Assembly: GCA_964591455.1 (NCBI GenBank)
Contig: CAZQDZ010000023.1
Span: 1-64,000, forward strand
Reading direction: 5' to 3'
Source of the DNA: RFSX01 sp964591455
Lineage (GTDB): Bacteria > Bacteroidota > Bacteroidia > Chitinophagales > Saprospiraceae
Length of the DNA stretch: 64,000 bases
Of the stretch, positions 26,316-34,856 are shown in pieces. Each line of letters begins with the position of its first letter. Positions within the stretch are counted from its first letter, which is position 1. A program made the translations under genes and the position numbers. The notes under the pieces were generated by a model. That model saw only the letters and a list, made by a program, of their open reading frames with translations, was not told the origin of the DNA and made no database searches.

Positions 26316-26347
26316 GCTGCACATACTCTGCATGTGTGGCTTTTTTC
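26316..26347 (+). terminator. terminator-like hairpin with T-run
   Basis: GCTGCACAT (26316-26324) pairs with ATGTGTGGC (26332-26340), nine pairs including two G-U, loop of 7, followed by TTTTTT at 26341-26346. No gene precedes it on the plus strand for several hundred bases, so it may end a small RNA or be a relic. Confidence 0.55.
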
Positions 26348-26380
26348 TGATTATATAATTGATTGTTATTGCCATCAAAC

Positions 26381-26455
26381 AATAGTCCCAGAGGGACGAC
26401 ATCTTTATAATATAATCAAACAACCAAAATCCAAGCGCCGTAGGTGCGACACACT
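26381..26455 (+). repeat. dispersed hairpin repeat, copy 1
   Basis: Reads AGTCCCAGAGGGACGAC, about 35 bp of AT-rich DNA, then CAAGCGCCGTAGGTGCGAC. The same two blocks in the same order and at a similar spacing occur at 30981-31053. GTCCC/GGGAC is a 5-bp hairpin arm. Confidence 0.7.
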
Positions 26456-26499
26456 CACACACCGTAACCTCTTACCAAATGCTCAAAAAACCACAGCAC

Positions 26500-27072
26500 T
26501 CATCTAATCACAGAAAATCCAATATGTGAGTTACCTGTTTCCTTATCTACAAATAACTCTCGGCTAGGTTGGGTGCCATTACAGGTTTTGGTATTGCACA
26601 AGTAAGATCCCCCTGCTAATCTTATGAATCCTTTCCTATTCTCCGTCGTAGTGATTTCCCACGTATTACCTATAATATTACTTTGAGTAAGTCTATATAT
26701 ACGATCTGAATCTTGATTGATGTGTCGTTTGTCATTCTCTACTAAGGTCCAATACTCCTCATAGCTAGGCAGCCGAGTATTCGTCCAGTTACAATAAGCC
26801 AACGCATCATTATAACTTACTTGAGTAACTGGATATCCATGCTGTGACGAATCTACTCCGTTAGGAATCTGCCATGTCAAACTACTGTCTACTCTAAAAT
26901 TATATACATCTTCCTGTATAACAGACCAGCCATATCTTTCAGCATCTGTTACATATTCTGTCGCCGCTACAAACGCTTCAAAATCCTCTACACTTACCAG
27001 CATAAGCTTTTCATCTTCAGCACAACCCATACACAGGCTTACAATTAATATGAATGCTAATTTTCTCCTCAT
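26500..27072 (-). CDS. short FGE-sulfatase-domain lipoprotein
   Basis: A 190-residue lipoprotein (signal ending LCMGC, then AED) with a compact formylglycine-generating-enzyme-type domain. Typical blocks are VTQVSYNDALAYCNWTNTRLP, GNTWEITTT and RLAGGSYLCNTKTC. The last carries two cysteines with four residues between them (C-N-T-K-T-C), the same spacing as the catalytic cysteine pair of true FGE (human CHRSYC), which most non-catalytic family members lack. The domain is shorter than usual (about 250 or more residues), and the final GFSVIR replaces GFR(C). It could be active on an exported substrate or only a binding fold. It is divergent from the membrane LuxR regulator at 27134. Confidence 0.75.
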   Translation of the reverse strand: MRRKLAFILIVSLCMGCAEDEKLMLVSVEDFEAFVAATEYVTDAERYGWSVIQEDVYNFRVDSSLTWQIPNGVDSSQHGYPVTQVSYNDALAYCNWTNTRLPSYEEYWTLVENDKRHINQDSDRIYRLTQSNIIGNTWEITTTENRKGFIRLAGGSYLCNTKTCNGTQPSRELFVDKETGNSHIGFSVIR

Positions 27073-27133
27073 CTAGATATAAAATTAACATCATATCCCT
27101 TTTCTAAGCCAATATTTTATACCTTAAGACTCC

Positions 27134-28195
27134 ATGAAATCTTTAAGAATAAATACACTTCTTTTCATTTTGACTATCCCGTTTATGGTCACTGCTCAGT
27201 ATAGCATAACTGGCCAAATCACAGACTCAGCTAATAAATATGCTACAGTTGTTCTAGAATATGTACCAAATTCAGATAAGTTGAATACGGTAGACATAAA
27301 TAATCTTATCAAAACAGTACCGATAGATAGTTTGGGACGATTTACTATATCAGGGATTGACTTAATAGAAGAAAAATCACTATACCGACTCTCATTGAAT
27401 AAAAGTAGAGTCGCTATAGGTATATCAAATGGCCTTGCCAAAAATCATATTCTATTAGCCTTAAATAATAATAGTCAAATCCAATTATCAGACTGCCAAG
27501 ATGTTTCTAATTCTTTTGACCAATGTTCAATAACAGGAGATCCAGAATCTAATGTTATACAACAAGTCTATGAGCAAATCTGGAAACCCGTATTATTGGA
27601 ATATAAAGATGAAAAAGGCAGAGTTTCAGATAGACGAGAGATGTTTATAGAAGATAAACTGATTAAGGACTATAAACAATTTGCGGATACGACTCAATTT
27701 ATGTTGGCAGGCTTAGTCGCTTTAGGGTCAATAATAAACTTAGAAGAAGAATATAAAATTGACCCTGAGTATTACCATAACTTCGTTTCGAAATGGCAAA
27801 AGACAGAAAAAGAAAGCAGTTATCTCAATTATTTCAAGAAGAAAATAAACCTCTATAAAGCCATCCACTTTGAAGATGCGGCTAAAGAAAGTACCCTCAG
27901 TTGGATCACATATTTGCTAGGTACTATGCTCCTAGCCGCCATAGGTTACATCATTTATCTACGTAGACAACTCCAGAGAACACTGCAGAAAGAAACAAAA
28001 GTGGTTTCTTTTAATTTTGACCTCCTATCAAAGAAAGAAAAAGAGGTCGCGGACCTCATGGTGCAAGGATTATCTAATAAAGAAATCGCTTCTTCCCTAT
28101 TTATAGAGACCAATACTGTCAAAAGTCATGTCACTAAAATCTTTCAAAAACTCAACATTCGTTCTCGTCAAGAATTGCTGAGAGCAATAAAATAG
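27134..28195 (+). CDS. membrane-bound LuxR-type transcriptional regulator
   Basis: A 353-residue protein with a signal peptide (1-21), a periplasmic sensor-like domain (about 22-255) opening with YSITGQITDS, one membrane segment near 255-276 (ITYLLGTMLLAAIGYIIYL), and a C-terminal LuxR/GerE helix-turn-helix (about 298-350): LSKKEKEVADLMVQGLSNKEI, then TVKSHVTKIFQKLNIRSR. The arrangement would connect an envelope signal to transcription in one chain. It is divergent from the FGE-like lipoprotein, 61 bp apart, which makes that lipoprotein a candidate target or partner; this is inference. Confidence 0.82.
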   Translation: MKSLRINTLLFILTIPFMVTAQYSITGQITDSANKYATVVLEYVPNSDKLNTVDINNLIKTVPIDSLGRFTISGIDLIEEKSLYRLSLNKSRVAIGISNGLAKNHILLALNNNSQIQLSDCQDVSNSFDQCSITGDPESNVIQQVYEQIWKPVLLEYKDEKGRVSDRREMFIEDKLIKDYKQFADTTQFMLAGLVALGSIINLEEEYKIDPEYYHNFVSKWQKTEKESSYLNYFKKKINLYKAIHFEDAAKESTLSWITYLLGTMLLAAIGYIIYLRRQLQRTLQKETKVVSFNFDLLSKKEKEVADLMVQGLSNKEIASSLFIETNTVKSHVTKIFQKLNIRSRQELLRAIK

Positions 28196-28308
28196 GGGAC
28201 TAATACCTTTTTCATACCCGTACTAAGTACTTTTATAGACCCCAAAAAATAGCTCAAAGAGAAGGCAGCAGCTACCTTGCAATCATTATTCACTTATAAA
28301 CAATCACC

Positions 28309-28686
28309 ATGTCTACTTTAATCAAAAGCATCGTTTTCCTTCTATTTTCAATCAGTCTTTTTGCTCAACAGCCAATCATAACTGAGGACTATATAGAAGT
28401 TAAGTTTACAAATGAAACGACTCAACAAAATCTCAGCGATATCAAAACAGCTCTAAAAGAACGCAACATAGATATCGAATATACAGAGACTACCTTCGAT
28501 AAGACTGGCCAATTAGAGGGCATTTCTTTTAAGGTAGATTGTAACGATGGGTATAGTGGTTCCGCATCTATGAGTACTAAGGGTATTGTGGGTCTACTAA
28601 CGGATTTGGATGTCGGTTTCTACAGAGACTATCGAGAGAATAGTAGTAGTTCCTTTGGAAGCGGCACATTTGAATCCAAGAAATAA
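28309..28686 (+). CDS. small secreted protein of unknown function
   Basis: A 125-residue protein with a signal peptide (residues 1-19, cleavage after LFAQ). The mature part has a ferredoxin-like alternation of strand and helix: ITEDYIEVKFTNETTQQNLSDI then helix LKERNIDIEYTET. This resembles a short domain found at the C-terminus of some Bacteroidota envelope proteins (for example M56-type signal transducers), but I am not certain. Ser-rich tail (SSSSFGSG). It ends 51 bp before a convergent CHAP-domain gene, with a 10-bp inverted repeat between. Confidence 0.55.
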   Translation: MSTLIKSIVFLLFSISLFAQQPIITEDYIEVKFTNETTQQNLSDIKTALKERNIDIEYTETTFDKTGQLEGISFKVDCNDGYSGSASMSTKGIVGLLTDLDVGFYRDYRENSSSSFGSGTFESKK

Positions 28687-28702
28687 ACATGATAATAGTC
28701 GA

Positions 28703-28736
28703 CTTACTTCTGTGTGGGAAACTATGCAGAAGTAAG
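28703..28736. terminator. bidirectional terminator-like hairpin
   Basis: CTTACTTCTG (28703-28712) pairs perfectly with CAGAAGTAAG (28727-28736). It lies between two convergent genes. Only short T-runs follow on either strand. Confidence 0.6.
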
Positions 28737-28737
28737 T

Positions 28738-29430
28738 TTATCCCATTCTCAACCAGCCAACCACATCATCGGCATTAATGGTATAAGTCCCGTTGCTTTT
28801 AACCAATGGGAATCTTCCTCGGCTTGGATTCCTCGAACCAGGATTCTGCTGAACAAATTCGACAGCATCGTTCGTCACATTTGTGACTATAAACAAGTGG
28901 CCAAAGCTGTTAAAGGAAGAAGGACCAATAACTACCAAATCATCTGCTTTTGGCTTTTCTCTAGATCCATTCCGAAACTGATACATGCCTCTGGCACGAT
29001 TGAGCTGGCCATCTCCAAGACTATTGTCGAAGAAATCCTTTGCATGCCCATAACTGTCTGGCATCTTATGCTTGTATGCCTCGTAATAGAAGCGCTTGGC
29101 AAATTCCACACATTGATATTTTAGCCCCAAATTATATCCATCCGAAGTCAGATTTCTACCTGACACGTTGGTAACATTGCCATTATAATAAACTTTGACA
29201 CCTTTATAACTATCTATAACCTGACCTGTATTATACTTAGAATTAGAACTCTTGCGATTGCTTTTGGTCTTATTTGTAGTAGTTTTTGAAGTTGTTTTAT
29301 TACTGGAGAACTTTTCCTTTATACTGCTAAAATCAAAGTCTGGCAACGCTATACCTCCCATTATATACAAACCCAGCCCGCCAAACAGCAGTACAATTAT
29401 AGCTATAGACTTCACTTGTGCACTCTTCAT
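28738..29430 (-). CDS. membrane-anchored CHAP-domain amidase/peptidase
   Basis: A 230-residue protein. An N-terminal membrane segment (about 8-29) is followed by a low-complexity Lys/Ser/Thr linker (about 40-66) and a CHAP domain (about 95-228). The catalytic Cys is C107 in KYQCVEFAKR and the His is H178 in SFGHLFIV, so the active site is intact. CHAP enzymes cleave amide bonds in peptidoglycan peptides or glutathionylspermidine; the envelope location favours the former. It ends next to the convergent hairpin at 28703-28736. Confidence 0.83.
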   Translation of the reverse strand: MKSAQVKSIAIIVLLFGGLGLYIMGGIALPDFDFSSIKEKFSSNKTTSKTTTNKTKSNRKSSNSKYNTGQVIDSYKGVKVYYNGNVTNVSGRNLTSDGYNLGLKYQCVEFAKRFYYEAYKHKMPDSYGHAKDFFDNSLGDGQLNRARGMYQFRNGSREKPKADDLVVIGPSSFNSFGHLFIVTNVTNDAVEFVQQNPGSRNPSRGRFPLVKSNGTYTINADDVVGWLRMG

Positions 29431-29568
29431 CTCAAATTCATATTATAAAATGTACAATATATAAAACGTCAAAAATAACCTCTTGTCCCACTCGATGCTA
29501 ATCCCTTAACTTAATTATTGAAAATCTAAAGCTCATTTAGGTGTGATGACTATCTCAAGCAGATGTTC

Positions 29569-29576
29569 TACCTTTG
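29569..29576 (+). promoter_or_regulatory. TAnnTTTG promoter element for the acyl-CoA dehydrogenase
   Basis: TACCTTTG at 29569-29576 fits the Bacteroidota -7 consensus. It puts transcription start near 29583, which rules in the ATG at 29600 and argues against the one at 29543. Confidence 0.5.
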
Positions 29577-29599
29577 TCGGCATAATAAAAGCGCAAATT

Positions 29600-30805
29600 A
29601 TGCATCAAAATGGCACACCTACAACGGCAAGGGTTGATAAATTTCAATATCACGACTACTACAATGTAGACGAGTTATTATCAGAGGACCATCTTATCGC
29701 CAGAGCGGCTGTAAGAGACTGGGTAAAACAAGAGGTAACGCCTATAATAGAAGACTTTGCAGAGCGGGCAGAATGTCCACACCACCTCTTCAAGGGGTTA
29801 GCGGATATAGGCGCCTTTGGGCCCAGCCTTCCTATGGAATATGGTGGCGGTGGCATGGATGAAATTGCTTATGGTATCATCATGCAAGAATTGGAAAGAG
29901 GAGATTCAGGCGTCAGAAGTATGGCTTCTGTCCAGGGTTCACTCGTCATGTATCCTATATATCGATTTGGCTCTGAGGCGCAAAAGCAAAAGTACTTACC
30001 TAAGTTAGGGTCTGGTGAGATGATCGGCTGTTTTGGATTGACAGAGCCTGATCATGGATCTAATCCAGGGGGTATGATTACCTACTTCAAAGAAGATGGT
30101 GACCATATCATACTGAATGGTGCTAAGATGTGGATTACTAATAGTCCAGTAGCAGATATGGCCGTGGTATGGGCCAAAGATCCTGAAGGTAAAATTAGAG
30201 GGGTCATAGTAGATAAAGATACACCAGGATTTTCTGCTCCAGAAATACATGGCAAATGGTCTTTACGTGCAAGTATAACTGGAGAATTAGTCTTTGAAGA
30301 TTGCCGTGTGCCTAAGTCAAATATTCTTCCTGAAGTAGCCGGACTCAAAGGACCACTCTCTTGCCTTTCTAAAGCCAGATATGGTATCGCATGGGGCGCC
30401 ATCGGTGCAGCATTAGATTGCTACGATTCTGCGCTTAGATACAGTATGGAACGCATACAGTTTGACAAGCCATTAGCTCAGTTCCAACTGACACAGAAAA
30501 AGCTGGCGGAGATGATCACTGAAATCACCAAAGCACAATTATTAGCTTGGCGACTAGGGACGCTTGCCAATGAAGGCAAGGCCTCTCCCGCTCAGATATC
30601 CATGGCAAAAAGAAACAATGTCCATATGGCATTGGAGATAGCTCGGGAAGCCAGGCAAATTCATGGCGGAATGGGTATCACCAATGAGTATCCTATTATG
30701 AGGCATATGATGAATCTGGAAACAGTCCTGACTTACGAAGGCACGCATGACATTCATTTACTGATTACAGGAATGGATGTTACGGGATTAAATGCGTTTA
30801 AATAG
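29600..30805 (+). CDS. acyl-CoA dehydrogenase, glutaryl-CoA-dehydrogenase-like
   Basis: A 401-residue flavoenzyme from the ATG at 29600. It shows the acyl-CoA dehydrogenase blocks CFGLTEPDHGSNPGG and KMWITNSPVAD (FAD and substrate site), RQIHGGMGITNEYPI, and the catalytic Glu in TYEGTHDIH. The overall wording (YGGGGMDEIAYG, GDSGVRSMASVQ) is closest to glutaryl-CoA dehydrogenase, which oxidises and decarboxylates glutaryl-CoA to crotonyl-CoA in lysine and tryptophan breakdown. The Arg next to the HDIH block is not clear enough to prove that substrate. No electron-transfer flavoprotein gene is nearby; it appears monocistronic. Confidence 0.86.
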   Translation: MHQNGTPTTARVDKFQYHDYYNVDELLSEDHLIARAAVRDWVKQEVTPIIEDFAERAECPHHLFKGLADIGAFGPSLPMEYGGGGMDEIAYGIIMQELERGDSGVRSMASVQGSLVMYPIYRFGSEAQKQKYLPKLGSGEMIGCFGLTEPDHGSNPGGMITYFKEDGDHIILNGAKMWITNSPVADMAVVWAKDPEGKIRGVIVDKDTPGFSAPEIHGKWSLRASITGELVFEDCRVPKSNILPEVAGLKGPLSCLSKARYGIAWGAIGAALDCYDSALRYSMERIQFDKPLAQFQLTQKKLAEMITEITKAQLLAWRLGTLANEGKASPAQISMAKRNNVHMALEIAREARQIHGGMGITNEYPIMRHMMNLETVLTYEGTHDIHLLITGMDVTGLNAFK

Positions 30806-30980
30806 GCTACTGTTAATTCTGATCTCTACCCTTCCTATAATGATGGCTGATAAGATAGACTGAAGAAGATGTCGCTCCTACGGAGCTACTGTCTTTCACA
30901 ACCTCTAGATACTAAGCTTTCGCTCCTATCTATGGAGCTTTGAGAGTAGCTGTGTTGTAAAGTTATTGATTGTAGATTCA

Positions 30981-31053
30981 TAGGGCATAGTCCCATGGGA
31001 CGACAACTTTGTAATAAAAATCCATTCTCATATCCAAGCGCCGTAGGTGTGAC
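30981..31053 (+). repeat. dispersed hairpin repeat, copy 2
   Basis: AGTCCCATGGGACGAC, then about 35 bp, then CAAGCGCCGTAGGTGTGAC; matches 26381-26455 in both blocks and their order. Confidence 0.7.
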
Positions 31054-31131
31054 AAAAAATCACCGTTGGAGAAGACTCGCAGTCTCGAACCAGTTGAAAG
31101 GATGGTCTGGATTGCTTTATCACCTAGCTAA

Positions 31132-31139
31132 TACTTTTG
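31132..31139 (+). promoter_or_regulatory. TAnnTTTG promoter element upstream of comM
   Basis: TACTTTTG at 31132-31139, about 30 bp before the start codon at 31168; fits the Bacteroidota -7 consensus. The -33 box is not clear. Confidence 0.4.
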
Positions 31140-31167
31140 TATATTGCTCACATAATAACTTTCTGAT

Positions 31168-32724
31168 ATGCTTGTAAAGACGTTTGCCGCAGCGGTCCAA
31201 GGAGTAGAAGCTCAAAAAATCATTGTCGAAGTAAATGCAGGGGGTACTGTCGCCGCTGGTAAGCAAATGTTCTTTATGGTGGGTCTACCTGACAAAGCAG
31301 TCAGTGAAGGATTCCAACGGATAGAGGCTGCCGTCAAAAATGTAGGTTATAAGATGCCTCGGATGAAACTCGTGATTAATCTAGCCCCTGCCGACATTAG
31401 GAAAGAAGGGTCTGCATACGACCTTCCCATATCACTTGGCATCCTAGGTGCTACCAAGCAAATAGAGTCAGAAAGTCTGGAGAAGTATATGATTATAGGT
31501 GAGCTGGCATTGGATGGTAGCCTACGTCCGATTAAAGGAGCGCTGCCTATCGCGATTCAGGCTCGTGTAGACAAAATGGATGGACTCATACTTCCTTATC
31601 AGAATGCAAGGGAAGCGGCTATCGTGGATGGCCTTAAAGTATATGGTGTCAAAACTATTATCGAAGCTATTTCTATTCTAGAGGGTAAGCCATCTATTCC
31701 CCCCTATGAATATGATACTCGGGAAGCATTCAAAGATCAAGTAAGTGATTACAAAGAAGACTTCTCAGATGTCAAAGGTCAGGAGAATATTAAGCGGTCA
31801 CTAGAGATTGCCGCTGCGGGAGGCCATAATGTAATTTTGATTGGTCCGCCAGGCGCCGGAAAAACGATGCTTGCCAGGCGCTTGCCCTCTATTCTTCCCC
31901 CGCTAGATTTGTACGAGGCACTGGAGACGACCAAGATACACTCAGTATCTGGCATCTTGGGATCCGAATCTTCTTTAGTGACACAGCGACCATTCAGGTC
32001 TCCTCATCATACCATTAGTGACGTAGCGTTAGTGGGTGGTGGCTCCAACCCTAATCCAGGAGAAATATCTTTAGCCCATAATGGCGTGCTATTCTTAGAT
32101 GAGTTGCCGGAGTTCAAAAGGTCAGTGTTAGAAGTACTGCGACAACCTATGGAAGAGCGAAAAGTAACAATTTCACGGGCTAGAGTAACCGTAGATTATC
32201 CGTCAAGCTTTATGTTAGTCGCTTCTATGAATCCGTGTCCTTGTGGCTTCTATAATCATCCAGAAAAAGACTGTGTCTGTGGCGCAGGCGTCGTCAAAAA
32301 ATACTTGAATAAAATATCTGGACCATTGCTAGACAGAATTGATTTGCATGTGGAGGTAACGCCAGTGTCTTATGACGAATTAGCAGAATTCCAACCCGCA
32401 CAAATATCCAGTAAGGATATTGCACAACGCGTGGTGGAAGCTCGAAAAATTCAAATAGAAAGATTCAAAAAATTCAAGGACATTCACTCTAATGCACAGA
32501 TGCCTTCTCGGATGGTCAGAGAAGTATGTCAGATAAATACAGCTGGGCAAACACTTCTTAAGACGGCCATGACCAAACTACAACTATCTGCCAGAGCCTA
32601 TGATCGTATTCTAAAAGTAGCCAGGACAGCAGCAGATTTAGGCAATAGTGAGGATATCAAAATAGAACATCTCGCAGAAGCTATCCAATACCGCAGCCTT
32701 GACAGAGAGGGATGGGCAGGCTAA
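31168..32724 (+). CDS. comM: ComM/YifB-type Mg-chelatase-like AAA ATPase
   Basis: A 518-residue protein with the three parts of the ComM family: an N-terminal Lon/S5-like domain (about 1-170), a central Mg-chelatase AAA+ module (about 195-400) with Walker A GPPGAGKTM and Walker B LFLDELPEF, and a C-terminal helical domain (SARAYDRILKVARTAADL). The Cys-rich insert CPCGFYNHPEKDCVC is normal for the family. ComM is a hexameric helicase that drives branch migration when transformed DNA is integrated. Length is standard (about 510). Its presence fits but does not prove natural competence. Confidence 0.92.
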   Translation: MLVKTFAAAVQGVEAQKIIVEVNAGGTVAAGKQMFFMVGLPDKAVSEGFQRIEAAVKNVGYKMPRMKLVINLAPADIRKEGSAYDLPISLGILGATKQIESESLEKYMIIGELALDGSLRPIKGALPIAIQARVDKMDGLILPYQNAREAAIVDGLKVYGVKTIIEAISILEGKPSIPPYEYDTREAFKDQVSDYKEDFSDVKGQENIKRSLEIAAAGGHNVILIGPPGAGKTMLARRLPSILPPLDLYEALETTKIHSVSGILGSESSLVTQRPFRSPHHTISDVALVGGGSNPNPGEISLAHNGVLFLDELPEFKRSVLEVLRQPMEERKVTISRARVTVDYPSSFMLVASMNPCPCGFYNHPEKDCVCGAGVVKKYLNKISGPLLDRIDLHVEVTPVSYDELAEFQPAQISSKDIAQRVVEARKIQIERFKKFKDIHSNAQMPSRMVREVCQINTAGQTLLKTAMTKLQLSARAYDRILKVARTAADLGNSEDIKIEHLAEAIQYRSLDREGWAG

Positions 32725-32805
32725 TAAGGTCAAACAATTTACTTTTAATTTGATACTAAACAATATGAACCTCTTTTTTGAGTTAGAATAATAAACCTAA
32801 CTCGA

Positions 32806-33399
32806 TTGCGAATTCTACTACTTCTGGTTTCACTACCACATTTTCTCTTGTCTCAAGTTACTGTGACAACTGAATCTTTCTCAGAAAACAGATGGATTCT
32901 TAATAGTAATATCACAATTCCAGCCACAAAATTTTTTATAGCTGATCCTATACCAAACTCCTTAGATGGTGGAGAAGAACCAAAGGGATTCTTGGAATTA
33001 TTCTCTTCTATTGGGGTGGGTTTTAGTTTTAATTATGGTAAGGCTTCCTTCAAAAGGAATGTCGATACTAAAGAACTAATTAATAATGAAACAACTTTCA
33101 GCAATCTGATAGGATTGCAATTTGGCGTATTATACTCTAGTAAGCTCAGCATGGACAACCAAAATAATCTAAATGACTTTTCCCTTTATACTGGTCTCAA
33201 TATTTTGGACATCCAAGTTGGCGCTGGTTACGAGTTAGGGGTCAGAAGACCAAACGCTTCCAGATGGTTTATAAGTGTCGCATATGGTATACCGTTATAC
33301 AAGCTAACTGGCAAGGGTAGTTTTATTTTCACTAAAAAGGAAAAACCACCTCTTCGCAAGACAGATTCGGCTACCACAGTAGAGATTGCCGGCAGATAA
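32806..33399 (+). CDS. secreted, probably outer membrane beta-barrel protein
   Basis: A 197-residue product from a TTG start, the only start that keeps the signal peptide (RILLLLVSLPHFLLSQ) at the N-terminus. The mature part has strand-like segments (IGVGFSFNYGK, GLQFGVLYSSK, LYTGLNILDIQVGAGYELG, WFISVAYGIPLY) in keeping with a small outer membrane barrel, then a Lys-rich tail (FTKKEKPPLRK). No motif identifies a ligand. It ends 4 bp before the convergent thioredoxin-like gene. Confidence 0.6.
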   Translation: MRILLLLVSLPHFLLSQVTVTTESFSENRWILNSNITIPATKFFIADPIPNSLDGGEEPKGFLELFSSIGVGFSFNYGKASFKRNVDTKELINNETTFSNLIGLQFGVLYSSKLSMDNQNNLNDFSLYTGLNILDIQVGAGYELGVRRPNASRWFISVAYGIPLYKLTGKGSFIFTKKEKPPLRKTDSATTVEIAGR

Positions 33400-33403
33400 T
33401 TAA

Positions 33404-33997
33404 TTATATCTTTTCTATAGTCTTCAGGTAGTCAATGGCCTTATCTGTATCCAGGTGATAATCATTAAACACTACCTGTCCTTTCTGGTCTATAAATATA
33501 AACCATGGGGTTCCTCCTGTTCTATAGCTATTCATGGTTGTAGATCTGTGTCTGCTGGTCGCATCTCCTGGGTCATGTCCAAATGGGATATCTAACTCAT
33601 ATTGCTTTTGTATCTCTACCATCCTGTCGTAGGTATTAGAACTCTCTCCCTCGAAGACTGTTTGTATAGCCATGAATTCTACATTAGGATTATCTTTTAG
33701 CTCGGCAGACATTTTCTTTAGAGAAGGCAAGCCTCTGCTATGGCAGCCAGGACACCACGCTTGAAAGCAATAGATGACTTTAAATTTTCCATTTAATTCA
33801 GATAGCCTAATATCTTCTGTAGCTGCTCCCTGACCATCTATCCATTGGCTGACTTTAAGCTCAGGGGCTGATTGTCCTACTATTCCATATCTGGTAGCAC
33901 GATTATTCATTGATAATTCTTTTTGTAAATCCTGACTATTTCCTTCACTGACAGCACCAAGCATTATCATAAGTGATATAAACTTTATATATCTCAT
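33404..33997 (-). CDS. secreted thioredoxin-fold protein (TlpA-like)
   Basis: A 197-residue exported protein (signal peptide 1-21). The thioredoxin fold carries the active-site motif WCPGC (Cys82 and Cys85), and the cis-Pro loop is GGTPWFIF. The frame resembles TlpA/ResA periplasmic thiol-disulphide reductases, which supply electrons to cytochrome c maturation or repair oxidised proteins. CPGC is less common than CPPC or CGPC and should shift the redox potential. It looks monocistronic. Confidence 0.82.
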   Translation of the reverse strand: MRYIKFISLMIMLGAVSEGNSQDLQKELSMNNRATRYGIVGQSAPELKVSQWIDGQGAATEDIRLSELNGKFKVIYCFQAWCPGCHSRGLPSLKKMSAELKDNPNVEFMAIQTVFEGESSNTYDRMVEIQKQYELDIPFGHDPGDATSRHRSTTMNSYRTGGTPWFIFIDQKGQVVFNDYHLDTDKAIDYLKTIEKI

Positions 33998-34146
33998 ATC
34001 TATTCAATTTTTTAGAAACTGATTAATAACGGTATATATAACCGCAAGACATAGTAACTAGTTGCTGACTTATGGATTTACACTAGAAACCACCATATAG
34101 AAGACAATTAAATACTAAGGTTCTATTAAAAGATTTGTCTTCAAAC

Positions 34147-34183
34147 AAAAAAGAGGCCACCCATACTGAGCAGCCTCTTTTTA
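34147..34183 (-). terminator. Rho-independent terminator
   Basis: On the minus strand AAAGAGGC (near 34183) pairs with GCCTCTTT (near 34151), followed by a run of T. It lies just behind the beta-barrel gene ending at 34207. The plus strand reading also ends in T-rich DNA. Confidence 0.75.
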
Positions 34184-34206
34184 TCTTTTATATGTAGTCG
34201 TAGAAA

Positions 34207-34752
34207 TTACTTCTGTCTTCCACCTATATTCAAGCCTAGTCTAATCCCTAAATAATTTGGCACTGTCTCGTCAAACGCTAGATTATATTCTAATCCTAAC
34301 CTAATTAATCCAAGCTCGTAGCCAATTCTCGGCACAATGCCAATTGAAGAGCCACCATCACCTTCAATCTCATTTCCATTTATATCTGTGATAGTAACTG
34401 AAGCCCCTCCAAAGTTACCTATCCCTAATCCTGCATAAAACCTTTTGTTGGCATTATTAGAAATGTAGTAGTCCCCAAAAAGAGCTATTGACCCTGCAGC
34501 CCCTATATCTCCTCCAAAATCATCACCACCTCCAAATAAAGCAATTTCCCATCTAATACTGGCAGAAAAGGTATTTCCGATATTAACTCTTGGTTCTGTA
34601 CCTAATAGAATACCTCCAGAAACACCATCACCTCCTGGAATAGCATATCCAAAATGAATGACATCCCACTCAAGAAGCTGGTAATCTTGACTAAAAGAAT
34701 AAGAGATAGAAGCTGCAAATAATGTAAAAGAAAATAGTAGTTTTTTCAACAT
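34207..34752 (-). CDS. outer membrane beta-barrel protein
   Basis: A 181-residue protein from the ATG at 34752, which begins the signal peptide MLKKLLFSFTLFAASISYSFSQ; the frame from 34782 adds ten residues. The mature sequence alternates glycine-rich turns and strands (VIHFGYAIPGG, FSASIRWEIALFGG, RFYAGLGIGNFGG, GLIRLGLEYNLAF, LGIRLGLNIGG), typical of an 8-strand barrel. The charged loop GGDDFGGD is notable. No ligand can be inferred. Single gene with its own terminator at 34147-34183. Confidence 0.72.
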   Translation of the reverse strand: MLKKLLFSFTLFAASISYSFSQDYQLLEWDVIHFGYAIPGGDGVSGGILLGTEPRVNIGNTFSASIRWEIALFGGGDDFGGDIGAAGSIALFGDYYISNNANKRFYAGLGIGNFGGASVTITDINGNEIEGDGGSSIGIVPRIGYELGLIRLGLEYNLAFDETVPNYLGIRLGLNIGGRQK

Positions 34753-34856
34753 AATTGTTTTGTTTAAATGATTTAAAAGCATCTAATATATATCTTTTTA
34801 CATATATCTACTTATATATTATAAAAACCCATTAACCTTTGTACTGTTAGCATATC

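Larger units (their letters stand above)
25809..26499. other. intergenic region without a clear gene
   Basis: About 690 bp between convergently placed genes on the same strand. Two short frames (33 codons from 25842; 58 codons from 26027, MTIIYYTLL) have no supporting features. It holds a terminator-like hairpin at 26316-26347 and a repeat unit at about 26381-26455 that recurs at 30981-31053. Confidence 0.5.
30806..31167. other. intergenic region with a cluster of hairpin repeats
   Basis: Contains GCTCCTACGGAGC near 30872, GCTCCTATCTATGGAGC near 30926, GTCCCATGGGAC near 30990 and GCGCCGTAGGTGTG near 31037, each able to form a hairpin. The last two form the second copy of the repeat seen at 26381-26455. 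No gene. Confidence 0.6.

Noticed and set aside
26316..26347. End of a gene on the plus strand at 25.8-26.3 kb
   Set aside because: The two short frames there lack any supporting feature, so I recorded only the hairpin.
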